This document shows positions 7,922-15,806 of a stretch of 40,277 nt of DNA, one piece after another. Source of the stretch: Alloprevotella sp. OH1205_COT-284 (GTDB taxonomy: Bacteria > Bacteroidota > Bacteroidia > Bacteroidales > Bacteroidaceae); NCBI RefSeq assembly GCF_003859795.1, contig NZ_RQYI01000040.1, positions 1-40,277 of the forward strand, in the 5' to 3' direction. The stretch's first letter is position 1, and each line of letters starts with the position of its first letter. The position numbers and the translations under genes were made by a program. The notes below the pieces were generated by a model. It saw nothing but the letters and a program-made list of their open reading frames with translations, made no database searches and was not told where the DNA came from.

Positions 7922-8521
7922 TTATTTTTTCTTTTGTGCTGCTTTGTAACGCTTGTTCATTCCCTCGATCACTTCTTTGGTGAGGTTTAATTTCTCGTCC
8001 GCATACAGAAGATTGTCCCCCTGTTTGGCAACGATGATGCTATATCTTTTTTGCTTGTTGTAGTCTTTGAGGAATGACTTTAAGCTGTCGCGCAGGGTGT
8101 TGTTGAAGTGTTCTTGTTCGGAAGCCATTTGCTTGGTCAGCCGTTGTTCCAGCTGGGCACCGTCTTGTTGGAGCTTTTGAATGCGTTGTTGTGCGGCTTG
8201 CGCTTGTTCCTGAGAAGTAAAGCCGCCATTTTGCATTTTCTGTTGAAACTCCATGTACGCTTTTTCTATTTGGCTCATCTTGCCGGCCATTTGCGCTTCA
8301 AACTGCTTGCTCTTTGATTCGAGTTCGGTCTTTTGTTCAATGCAGAAGGTGTATTGTGTCAATAAGGAGTCGATTTCCACAAAAGCGATCTCTTTGTTGC
8401 CGGTGATGGGAGCGGCAGCTTTTTCCACTCCTTCTTTTTGAGGAGTTTTGGATTCGTCTTTGCAGCTTGTCGCAAATGCTAATGCCGACAAAGCAACTAT
8501 CATTAAAGATTTGGAAGTCAT
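7922..8521 (-). CDS. OmpH/Skp-family periplasmic lipoprotein
   Basis: The 199-residue product starts with a lipoprotein signal (LSALAFATSC, lipidated Cys20). A long charged helix pair from about 50 to 170, rich in Gln, Lys and Glu (for example LEQRLTKQMASEQEHFNNTLRDS), matches the coiled-coil prongs of the Skp/OmpH chaperones that hold unfolded outer-membrane proteins. KRYSIIVAKQGDNLLYADEKLNLTKEVIEGMNKRYK at the end is the conserved beta-strand and helix of the OmpH body domain. Unlike classical Skp it is lipid-anchored, as is common in Bacteroidetes paralogues. It lies 35 nt downstream of the small membrane protein gene and ends at a strong terminator. Confidence 0.85.
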   Translation of the reverse strand: MTSKSLMIVALSALAFATSCKDESKTPQKEGVEKAAAPITGNKEIAFVEIDSLLTQYTFCIEQKTELESKSKQFEAQMAGKMSQIEKAYMEFQQKMQNGGFTSQEQAQAAQQRIQKLQQDGAQLEQRLTKQMASEQEHFNNTLRDSLKSFLKDYNKQKRYSIIVAKQGDNLLYADEKLNLTKEVIEGMNKRYKAAQKKK

Positions 8522-8556
8522 GATGATGCGTATTATGTTGCGGAAAAGATAAAAAG

Positions 8557-8766
8557 TCAGAGCGAAGGATGTTCTTTAACGGCATGTGGGTTTTCGGTGC
8601 GACTCTCGCGGTCTTGGGTAGTGGCGCAATGCACTCCCTCGCGTGCAAGAGCTTTGTTCGAACTTACATGCCCATTTACAAATTTACCTTTGATAAAAAT
8701 CCCCACAGAGAGCAACGCTACCGATATTCCAACAATAATTAATGTGGGGAGAAGTATCTTTTCCAT
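8557..8766 (-). CDS. Small conserved Bacteroidetes membrane protein
   Basis: A 69-residue protein with one N-terminal transmembrane helix (about 5-26) followed by a polar tail. The tail contains KGKFVNGHVSSNKALAREG and HCATTQDRE, a pattern I recognise from short conserved membrane proteins of Bacteroidales whose role is unknown. A good promoter precedes it, and the OmpH-like gene follows 35 nt later in the same direction, so the two are probably co-transcribed. No function is assigned. Confidence 0.75.
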   Translation of the reverse strand: MEKILLPTLIIVGISVALLSVGIFIKGKFVNGHVSSNKALAREGVHCATTQDRESRTENPHAVKEHPSL

Positions 8767-8789
8767 AATAATTTTCTAAATTTGCGGTG

Positions 8790-8821
8790 CAAATATACCA
8801 CAACCCGATTGAAATAACAAG
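8790..8821 (-). promoter_or_regulatory. Promoter of the small membrane protein / OmpH-like operon
   Basis: On the minus strand CTTG (8818-8821 as CAAG) is separated by 20 bases from TATATTTG (8790-8797 as CAAATATA). Both fit the Bacteroidetes consensus. The start codon follows after about 23 nt. Confidence 0.65.
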
Positions 8822-8871
8822 TTTTTTGCACAATTTAAAATGTGGAAAAACAAACCTAATTCGACAAAAAT

Positions 8872-10320
8872 ATGATTAAACTTTCGCCTAAGGCCGTTTT
8901 TGATTGTTTTGCCATGATCAATGCGGTGCCCCGTCCCTCTAAAAGAGAAGAGAAAATACAAGCCTTTCTTGTGCAATTCGGAAAAGATTTGGGACTCGAA
9001 ACGAAAATGGACGATGCCGGTAACGTGCTGATCAAGAAACCGGCCACTCCCGGCTATGAGCATTGCAAGACGGTGATTCTGCAAAGCCACCAAGACATGG
9101 TGTGTGAGAAAAACAAAGATGTGGAATTTGATTTCGACAATGACCCCATTCAAACCTATGTGGATGGTGAGTGGTTGAAAGCGAAAGGTACCACATTGGG
9201 AGCCGATGACGGTATCGGAATGGCGATGCAAATGGCTGTTCTTCAAGCCACGGATTTGAAGCACGGCCCTATCGAGTGTGTATTCACCAGCGATGAAGAA
9301 ACGGGACTGACGGGAGCCATGGGGATGAAAGCCGGATTTATGTCGGGCGATTATCTGATCAACCTTGACTCCGAAGACGAAGGCCAGATTTTTGTGAGCT
9401 GTGCGGGTGGTGTGCGCACCGAAGCCACATTTACCATAGAAGAAGAAGCAATGCCCGAAAACTTCTGTGCCGTAAAACTCTACGTGAAAGGTTTGACGGG
9501 AGGACATTCGGGAGACGATATCAATAAAAAACGTGCCAATGCCAATAAACTTTTGGTGCGCTTCATTGATAATATGATGACAAAGACGGATGTGCGAATT
9601 ATTGATATTCAAGCCGGCGGTTTGCACAACGCCATTCCTCGCGAAGCCACGGCCATCATTGCCGTTTCGTCCTCGTTCAAGGAGCAACTGAAAGACGAAC
9701 TGAAAGTTTTTGAACACAACGCAAAAGAGGAGTTTTCGACAACGGAGCCGGATATGCTGATTGGCATGGAAGAAGCCGTCTGCCCTGAAAAATGTTTGGC
9801 CGAAATTCCGGCAAGACAAATGGTGAAGAGCCTCGTCGTTGTACACAATGGAGTTTTTGCGATGAGTCAAGACTTAGAGAATTTTGTGGAAACGTCGAGT
9901 AATTTGGCCAACATTCGTCGCCAAGGCAATCAAGTCATCGTTACGACTTCGCAGCGTTCGAGCGTAGCCAGCAATTTGGACAATATGGCTTCGATCGTGA
10001 GAGCGGCTTTTGAACTCGGAGGAGGTCAATGTGTGACCAACGAGGGTTATCCCGGTTGGAAGATGAATCCCAACAGCGAGATCCTCAAAGTGGCGGTAGA
10101 CAGTTATAAGCGCATCTTCTCCAAAGAGCCTTTGATCTTAGCCATTCATGCCGGTTTGGAGTGTGGATTGTTTAGTGAGAAATATCCTCATTTGGACATG
10201 ATCAGTATCGGCCCCACGATGCGCGGAGTACACTCGCCCGACGAACGTTTGTTGATTCCGACGGTTCAATTGGTTTGGGATCATTTGGTAGATATTCTTC
10301 AAAACATTCCGGCTCGGTAA
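8872..10320 (+). CDS. pepD: Aminoacyl-histidine dipeptidase (M20 family)
   Basis: Cytosolic di-zinc dipeptidase that cleaves Xaa-His and related dipeptides. The 482-residue length is normal. Metal ligands and catalytic residues are visible: QSHQDMV with His73 and Asp75, LGADDG with the bridging Asp112, SDEETG with Glu142 and Glu143, and LINLDSEDE with Asp166. The lid domain follows (about 200-390), and the last zinc ligand is in SIGPTMRGVHSPDERL near 455. It starts 105 nt from a divergent operon. A hairpin lies after its stop and overlaps the region before the next gene. Confidence 0.93.
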   Translation: MIKLSPKAVFDCFAMINAVPRPSKREEKIQAFLVQFGKDLGLETKMDDAGNVLIKKPATPGYEHCKTVILQSHQDMVCEKNKDVEFDFDNDPIQTYVDGEWLKAKGTTLGADDGIGMAMQMAVLQATDLKHGPIECVFTSDEETGLTGAMGMKAGFMSGDYLINLDSEDEGQIFVSCAGGVRTEATFTIEEEAMPENFCAVKLYVKGLTGGHSGDDINKKRANANKLLVRFIDNMMTKTDVRIIDIQAGGLHNAIPREATAIIAVSSSFKEQLKDELKVFEHNAKEEFSTTEPDMLIGMEEAVCPEKCLAEIPARQMVKSLVVVHNGVFAMSQDLENFVETSSNLANIRRQGNQVIVTTSQRSSVASNLDNMASIVRAAFELGGGQCVTNEGYPGWKMNPNSEILKVAVDSYKRIFSKEPLILAIHAGLECGLFSEKYPHLDMISIGPTMRGVHSPDERLLIPTVQLVWDHLVDILQNIPAR

Positions 10321-10347
10321 TAATATCCGCTTTCCGATCAGCCTGCT

Positions 10348-10392
10348 CGGCATTTCTCTTTTTCTTTCTTTGAAAGACGGGGAGAAATGCCG
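10348..10392 (+). terminator. Hairpin after pepD
   Basis: CGGCATTTCTC (10348-10358) and GAGAAATGCCG (10382-10392) form an 11-bp stem. There is no T-tract, so it could be a factor-dependent terminator, a 3'-end stabiliser or an attenuator. The ATG at 10387 lies inside the right arm, which argues against using that codon as a start. Confidence 0.5.
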
Positions 10393-10461
10393 GAGGCGGA
10401 TGTGGAGGAGAATTTGTGCTTGAAGCCGAATTTGAAGCCAAAAATAAAATCTCGTTTTTTC

Positions 10462-11928
10462 GTGAAACGTTTTTTCCTTTTTATTGTAAATATAGTGCTG
10501 TGTGTCCTTCTCTACTCTTGTTTGAGTGAGGAGGACTACACGCTTGATGCGTCTGCCCGCTTGACTTTCTCTACCGACACTTTGTCGTTTGACACGGTCA
10601 TTGCGGGAGAACCGACCGGTACGCATACGTTTCAAGTTTTCAATCATCATTCGAAAGGTATTCGTATCCGTCGGATTTATTTGGAAAAGGGCAAGTCTTC
10701 TTTTTTTCGCCTCAACATTGATGGGGTTTCCTTGAAAGAGGGAGAAACAACGGATTTGGAGATTTTGGGCGGAGACAGTCTGCGAATTTTTGCAGAATTG
10801 ACCGCCCCCGTTACCGATTCGAATCTGCCGAGCGCACTTGAAGAAACTTTGTTCTTTCAGTTGGAGAGCGGAGTTTTGCAAAAAATGATGTTGAAGGGTA
10901 GCGGTCAGCGCGTTACGATAATGAGAAGCGTTGTGCTTAAAAAAGACACCGTGCTCTCTTCCGAACGTCCCTATCAAATTTTTGACAGTTTGGTCGTTGA
11001 TGAAGGAGTTACCTTAACGTTGTCTTCGGGGTGCCGTTTGTGGTTTCACCCAACGGCCTCTTTGATCGTTCGCGGCAGATTATTGGCAGAAGGTACGCTT
11101 CAAGCACCGATCGAAATGAGAGGCGATCGGTTGGGGAATATGTTTTCCAACCAGCCTTATGACCGTATCCCCAACCAATGGGGAGGAGTGGTGTTTGCTT
11201 CGACCAGCACCGAAAACAAATTGAACTATTGTGATATTCACAGCGGTGCATTTGGCATCCGATGTGATTCCGCCGATGCCACACCTCTTAAACTGCTGTT
11301 GGAAAACTCGATCATACACAATGTAGAGGCGGAGGCTTTCTCTTCCAAAATGTGCAACACAATCGTGGGAAATACCCAAATCACGAATGCCGGAGGCGAT
11401 TGTGTCAGGCTGATAGGAGGAAAGCATTCTTTCACCCATTGCACCATCGGCCGTTTTTACGTGTTTCAAGGACAGGGAGGAGTGGCCGTGAGGTTTTCCA
11501 ATCATGACGGAGGAAAGCGTTTCCCCTTGTGGCAGGCAGATTTCAGTAATTGTCTGATTACCGGATATTCGTCCGATGACATCATGGGCGAACCGTCTGC
11601 ACGCTACAAAGATGAGCCTTTCAACTATAAATTCAATCATTGTTTGCTCAATACGCCCAAGACCGAGGATAAAAATCTGATAAAGTGCCTTTTTGAAGAA
11701 GAACTGCCGGACGATCAGGGGAAAGCGAAGCATTTTTCTCCCGGCTTCGACCTGAAAAAGCTGCTTTTTTCTTTCCTGCTTTCTCCGCACTCTTCGGCCG
11801 TAAACAAAGCCGACCCTGCGGTTTCCCGCACCTTATATCCCCATGATCGTTTGGGGAACAATCGCTTCCTCGACGGAACACCCGACATCGGATGTTATGA
11901 AGCCCTACCGCTCTCCACAGAAAAATAA
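10462..11928 (+). CDS. Right-handed beta-helix lipoprotein
   Basis: Exported protein of about 488 residues from a GTG start. With this start the signal is VKRFFLFIVNIVLCVLLYSC, with the lipidated cysteine at 20. The alternative ATG at 10387 would add 25 polar residues and lies within a hairpin arm, so I prefer GTG. After the signal there is an Ig-like domain (about 30-150; DTLSFDTVIAGEPTGTHTF is typical of DUF1573-like modules). The rest (about 170-440) carries repeated short turns such as LNYCDIHSGAFGIRCDS, ENSIIHNVEAEAFS and GNTQITNAGGDCVRL, typical of parallel beta-helix proteins that bind or act on glycans. No catalytic residues are identified. It ends five bases before dnaB and is likely co-transcribed with it. 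Confidence 0.8.
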   Translation: MKRFFLFIVNIVLCVLLYSCLSEEDYTLDASARLTFSTDTLSFDTVIAGEPTGTHTFQVFNHHSKGIRIRRIYLEKGKSSFFRLNIDGVSLKEGETTDLEILGGDSLRIFAELTAPVTDSNLPSALEETLFFQLESGVLQKMMLKGSGQRVTIMRSVVLKKDTVLSSERPYQIFDSLVVDEGVTLTLSSGCRLWFHPTASLIVRGRLLAEGTLQAPIEMRGDRLGNMFSNQPYDRIPNQWGGVVFASTSTENKLNYCDIHSGAFGIRCDSADATPLKLLLENSIIHNVEAEAFSSKMCNTIVGNTQITNAGGDCVRLIGGKHSFTHCTIGRFYVFQGQGGVAVRFSNHDGGKRFPLWQADFSNCLITGYSSDDIMGEPSARYKDEPFNYKFNHCLLNTPKTEDKNLIKCLFEEELPDDQGKAKHFSPGFDLKKLLFSFLLSPHSSAVNKADPAVSRTLYPHDRLGNNRFLDGTPDIGCYEALPLSTEK

Positions 11929-11933
11929 TAATC

Positions 11934-13502
11934 ATGCCGCAACCTCAAAAAAAATACAGCACCAACAGAGCGAAAACAGCACAAGTTCAAGATCAATTCG
12001 GCCGCTTGCAGCCGCAGGACTTGGAGTTTGAAAAAGTAGTTCTTGGAGCTTTGTTGCTCGAAAAAGATGCTTATTCCATTGTCAGTGAGATCTTGAAGCC
12101 CGAAAGTTTTTATGATCCGCGGCATAAAATCATTTTCGACGCCGTGCGCAGATTGAACATCGAGCAGAAACCTCTCGATTTGCTCACTGTTTCCGAACAG
12201 CTTCGCTCCACCAACCAATTTGAAGAAGCCGGAGGCCCCGTTTATTTGGCACAGCTCACGCAAGGAGTCGTTTCTTCGGTACACATTGAGTATCATGCCC
12301 GCATCATCGCGCAGAAAGCCACCGCTCGCGAACTCATCAGTTACACCGGAAATATCCAAGATAAGGCCTTCGACCCCACGCAAGACATCGATGAACTGAT
12401 GCAAGAGGCGGAAGGAAAACTCTTTGAACTTTCGCAACTCAACTTAAAGAAAGATTACAGTCAGATAGATGTCATCATCAACGACGCCTATGAAATGTTG
12501 CACAAGGCGGCGGCTCGCAGCGATGGCATGTCGGGTATTGCATCCGGTTTTCATCAGTTGGACAAGATGACTTCCGGTTGGCAAAACTCCGATTTGGTAA
12601 TTCTTGCCGCACGCCCGGCCATGGGTAAAACCGCTTTTGCCTTATCCATGGCCAAGAACATCGCCATAGATCAAGGCATTCCGGTGGCATTGTTTTCTTT
12701 GGAAATGTCCAACGTTCAGCTTGTCAATCGTCTGATTGTGAATACTTGCGAAATACGCGCCGAGAAAATAAAAAGCGGACAGCTCGAACCCTATGAATGG
12801 GCACAATTGGACAATAAAATCAAAGATTTGTATGGTAAGCCCATGTTTGTGGACGATACCCCTTCGCTTTCTGTATTCGAGCTTCGCACCAAAGCGCGGC
12901 GATTGGTGAGAGAGCATGGGGTGAAGTTGATCATGATCGACTATTTGCAGCTGATGAATGCTTCGGGCATGAGCTTCGGAAGCCGTCAAGAAGAAGTTTC
13001 CACCATTAGCCGGTCGCTAAAAGGCCTTGCCAAAGAACTCAATATCCCGATTTTGGCACTTTCGCAACTTAACCGCGGAACGGAAAACCGAGTGGGCAGC
13101 ACCCCCGGAACGACCAATGAAGCGAAACGTCCTCAACTTTCCGATTTGCGAGAATCGGGTGCCATTGAGCAAGATGCCGACATGGTGTTGTTTATTCACC
13201 GACCGGAATATTATCGTATTTTCAAAGACGACCAAGGCAATGATTTGCGCGGAAAGGCAGAAATCATTATTGCAAAACACCGTAACGGTGCCGTTGGCGA
13301 TATTTTGCTGACGTTTAAAGGGCAGTATGCCCGTTTTGAAAATCCGGACGATAGCATCGCCGAACCTTTACCCGGAGAAAACGTCGCTTTGCCCATGTCG
13401 GGCGGAAGCATCGCCATGGATGATGACTTCCAACTCTCGGACGTCCCTCCGTTTCCCGATGCTCCTTTCTCCGGAATGTCTGCCGAACAGGTGCCTTTCT
13501 AA
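11934..13502 (+). CDS. dnaB: Replicative DNA helicase
   Basis: DnaB is the hexameric 5'-3' helicase that unwinds DNA at the replication fork and recruits primase. The 522-residue protein has the N-terminal helical domain (LQPQDLEFEKVVLGALLLEKDAY...FYDPRHKIIFDAVRRL), a linker, and the RecA-like ATPase domain with Walker A ARPAMGKTA at about 226-234, LFSLEMSNVQLVNR, and the Walker B segment LIMIDYLQLM. SDLRESGAIEQDADMVLFIHR is the conserved H3/H4 region with the arginine finger. The C-terminal 45 residues are a low-complexity acidic and proline-rich tail. The gene follows the beta-helix lipoprotein by five bases and ends at a strong terminator. Confidence 0.97.
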   Translation: MPQPQKKYSTNRAKTAQVQDQFGRLQPQDLEFEKVVLGALLLEKDAYSIVSEILKPESFYDPRHKIIFDAVRRLNIEQKPLDLLTVSEQLRSTNQFEEAGGPVYLAQLTQGVVSSVHIEYHARIIAQKATARELISYTGNIQDKAFDPTQDIDELMQEAEGKLFELSQLNLKKDYSQIDVIINDAYEMLHKAAARSDGMSGIASGFHQLDKMTSGWQNSDLVILAARPAMGKTAFALSMAKNIAIDQGIPVALFSLEMSNVQLVNRLIVNTCEIRAEKIKSGQLEPYEWAQLDNKIKDLYGKPMFVDDTPSLSVFELRTKARRLVREHGVKLIMIDYLQLMNASGMSFGSRQEEVSTISRSLKGLAKELNIPILALSQLNRGTENRVGSTPGTTNEAKRPQLSDLRESGAIEQDADMVLFIHRPEYYRIFKDDQGNDLRGKAEIIIAKHRNGAVGDILLTFKGQYARFENPDDSIAEPLPGENVALPMSGGSIAMDDDFQLSDVPPFPDAPFSGMSAEQVPF

Positions 13503-13598
13503 ACACTGTTTATCATCAAAATTCTGCAACTGCTTTCCTTTACCGTGTTTAGGGAGTATTGCTGTTCGACAAACTTCAACACCGCATAAAAATCTTGT

Positions 13599-13637
13599 CC
13601 GAAGCCTCGTGTCGTGGGGCTTCGGGCTTTCTTTTTC
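13599..13637 (+). terminator. Terminator after dnaB
   Basis: CCGAAGCC (13599-13606) and GGCTTCGG (13618-13625) form an 8-bp stem, followed by GCTTTCTTTTTC. Its surroundings closely resemble the terminator after purT at 39595-39638. Confidence 0.85.
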
Positions 13638-13843
13638 AAAAAGCAGCCTCCTCGCGTCAAATAAAGACGTTTCTTGTGTTTCGGTGATTTTACTTGCTCT
13701 TGCCCAAATTTTGCATTCATCTTTCTGAGGATTTTCCATAAAAACGACAAAATCCGTATGGTGATGCCGCAGCAAAACCACATCTCCACCACAACAAAGT
13801 CGAGGCAAAACTACACCCTATTTTCTCTGATGTGTTCGAACGA

Positions 13844-14505
13844 ACCTTGGGCAATACGTCAAACGTGGTTTTTAGAGGGGCAATCGCTCGTTATGCGGGC
13901 CTCTCCAAGGTTCTTTTCGTAAAAATGCCGAAAAACATACACTACGCGTTTCATCTCACTGAAATTCAGCGAAATGAAAGTGTATACAACAAATTGTTAA
14001 GTCAATGACACACAGATAGAAATGAATGTAGACAGATTTTCCCAAAACCTACACTGCCTACACGAACGATTTCGCGCCTTTGCACGTCTTCCCGACGCAG
14101 TGTGTAGGTTGCAGCAACGAATGTAGGTAATTTTCCGCATTGTCTACATTCGCAACCATCTATATATCTACAACTTAACAAGGAAAGTGTAGACAATGTA
14201 GACAAAAATAAGAAAAACTCTCTGTATAGGCTGAAAGTTGCTCTTTCACGAAGAATGGCCTCACCTTCTCTTCGATTTGTACGGATATGTTTTTAATGCG
14301 TCGGAACACCATCTTACTCCGAAAGCTGTGTAAACGAAGTAACGAGCAGAAAAATCTACTCGTTACTTAAAAATTTCTACTCGTTATGTAGAAATATCTG
14401 TCACTGATCTAATTTTCATAAACTCTCGCTTGCTTCTTTTTTCAATGAATTGGGCTTTCGATATTGTCTGAAAAGGTCTTTTCTCATGTATGGTGTCTTT
14501 TGCTG
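13844..14505 (-). repeat. Interspersed structured repeat, copy 2
   Basis: The most complete copy. It lies between the convergent dnaB and lrgB genes. It holds CTCGTTATG at 13887-13895, a hairpin built on TTTCAT/ATGAAA with inner CTGAA/TTCAG (about 13948-13977), GAATGTAGACA 14024-14034 / TGTCTACATTC 14141-14151, AACCTACAC 14046-14054 / GTGTAGGTT 14102-14110, the tandem GTGTAGACAATGTAGACA 14187-14204, GTAACGAGCAGA 14339-14350 / TCTACTCGTTAC 14355-14366, and CTACTCGTTATGTAG 14377-14391. Read on the minus strand it has a -7-like TATTTTTG (14203-14210). Outer edges are approximate. I see no convincing gene in it. Confidence 0.8.
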
Positions 14506-14595
14506 TCAGAAATAGAATTTAATATGCCGACAGACCGTTTCGAGGTTCTCGGTCGTGAGTTTTGCTGTGGTTTAGGGCGCATCAAAGTAGGCTGA

Positions 14596-15291
14596 TCATA
14601 GCCACTTCAACAAGCTCAGTATGATCGGTGTCAATATGGCGGTGAGCAAACCGTTGAGAATTAAACCTACTCCGGCGAATGCTCCATATTTTGCACCGGT
14701 TTCCATTGCTCTTGATGTGCCGACGGCATGAGAAGCCGTACCCATACTCAACCCTTGGGCTATGGGACTTTTGACCCTGCCTACCTGCAACACGCGAAAA
14801 CCACAGACGGCTCCGAAAAGTCCGACACTGACGACGATGGCAGCTGTCAGCGAAGGGATGCCTCCTTGTGCAGCCGCCACTTCCATGGCTATGGGGGTGG
14901 TGACGCTCTTGGGGGCAATACTGACAACGACCGTTTCCGAAGCTCCGAGCCATTTGGCGGTCACGACGACCGACACAATTCCCACCACGCAACCCACCAA
15001 CTGTGACAAGAGAATGGGAATGATCTGTTTGCGAATGACTTTGAGCTGTAAATACAGCGGCACGCCCAAGGCTACGATGGCAGGTTTGAGCCAAAAGTCG
15101 ATTTGAGAACCGGCTTTGCTGTATGTGGCGTAACTGATGCCCGTGGCTTTCAAAAAAATGATCAAAGCGGCAATGGTCAGCAATATCGGATTTAGTGCTA
15201 CCCGGCCGGTGTGTTGTTGCAGTTTCTTGGCTGCAAAATAGGTGGAAAAGGTTATGGCGATCAGTACAAAGTTATTTTCGAGAATTTCCAT
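14596..15291 (-). CDS. lrgB: LrgB/CidB-family membrane protein
   Basis: Integral inner-membrane protein of 231 residues that works with LrgA. LrgAB/CidAB systems affect autolysis and cell death, and in some bacteria and plants they export pyruvate or glycolate. Several hydrophobic helices are visible. The conserved segment TAKWLGASETVVVSIAPKSVTTPIAMEVAAAQGGIPSLTA (about 95-135) is diagnostic of the family, as is GTASHAVGTSRAMETG near 185. I chose the Met at 15291 because homologues begin at MEILENN; the longer frame adds a polar stretch. The start overlaps the end of lrgA by 20 nt, so the two are translationally linked. Confidence 0.92.
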   Translation of the reverse strand: MEILENNFVLIAITFSTYFAAKKLQQHTGRVALNPILLTIAALIIFLKATGISYATYSKAGSQIDFWLKPAIVALGVPLYLQLKVIRKQIIPILLSQLVGCVVGIVSVVVTAKWLGASETVVVSIAPKSVTTPIAMEVAAAQGGIPSLTAAIVVSVGLFGAVCGFRVLQVGRVKSPIAQGLSMGTASHAVGTSRAMETGAKYGAFAGVGLILNGLLTAILTPIILSLLKWL

Positions 15292-15622
15292 GACGACGTG
15301 CAATTTGATGTGTCCAACCGGTAGCGAGTAATACAAGTATGGTGCTGATGATTGTGGCTATCGTGATCGGCCAAAATTCGGCGGCAATCACATCGAAGTA
15401 GAGCATCAACGCCACGCCGGGAGGCACAAAGAAAAATCCGAGATTACTGACGAGAAAGTCGGATATTCCTTTTACCCATTCTATCTTTATCCACCCCATT
15501 TGGAGAAATGCGGTGAGGAGAAGCATTCCGACGATGCTTCCCGGAAAACTGATGCCCGTCAGCCAAACCAGAGCTTCTCCAAGTGCCAGACAGCTGAAAA
15601 TAATCATACATTGTTTGACCAT
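15272..15622 (-). CDS. lrgA: LrgA/CidA-family membrane protein
   Basis: A 116-residue inner-membrane protein with four predicted helices, resembling a phage holin. FPGSIVGMLLLTAFLQMGWIKIEWVKGISDFLVSNLGFFFVPPGVALMLY is the family signature: the PGS-GM loop and the FFVPPGVG-like motif. It is the partner of the downstream lrgB, with which it overlaps by 20 nt. The pair follows thrA after 184 nt, with a terminator-like hairpin between, so it probably has its own promoter, though I see no clear consensus. Confidence 0.92.
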   Translation of the reverse strand: MVKQCMIIFSCLALGEALVWLTGISFPGSIVGMLLLTAFLQMGWIKIEWVKGISDFLVSNLGFFFVPPGVALMLYFDVIAAEFWPITIATIISTILVLLATGWTHQIARRHGNSRK

Positions 15623-15669
15623 TATGTTTCGATTTTATAGATGTGTTGTATCGGGAGTTTTTCTCAAAA

Positions 15670-15699
15670 ACATCAAAGCATACGCGAGGTGCGTATGCT
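15670..15699 (-). terminator. Terminator after thrA
   Basis: AGCATACGC (15677-15685) and GCGTATGCT (15691-15699) form a 9-bp stem with a 5-nt loop. On the minus strand it is followed by TTGATGTTTTTG, which fits an intrinsic terminator of thrA ahead of lrgA. Confidence 0.65.
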
Positions 15700-15806
15700 C
15701 GAAGTCTTGGAAGGGAAAAGAGAGCAATGATGCTTTATGCACAAATGCTTAAAGAGAGGATTGTCCATAAAAGCAACGTGAAAAGAGGCTTGCGGCGTGT
15801 TCAAAA

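Noticed and set aside
14002-14205. 67-codon frame starting MSTLSTL, also present at 3556-3750 and 28928-29233
   Set aside because: It lies over the nested inverted repeats, is rich in Cys/His from repeat sequence, has no ribosome site and is frameshifted in copy 3; the conservation is better explained by the repeat itself.
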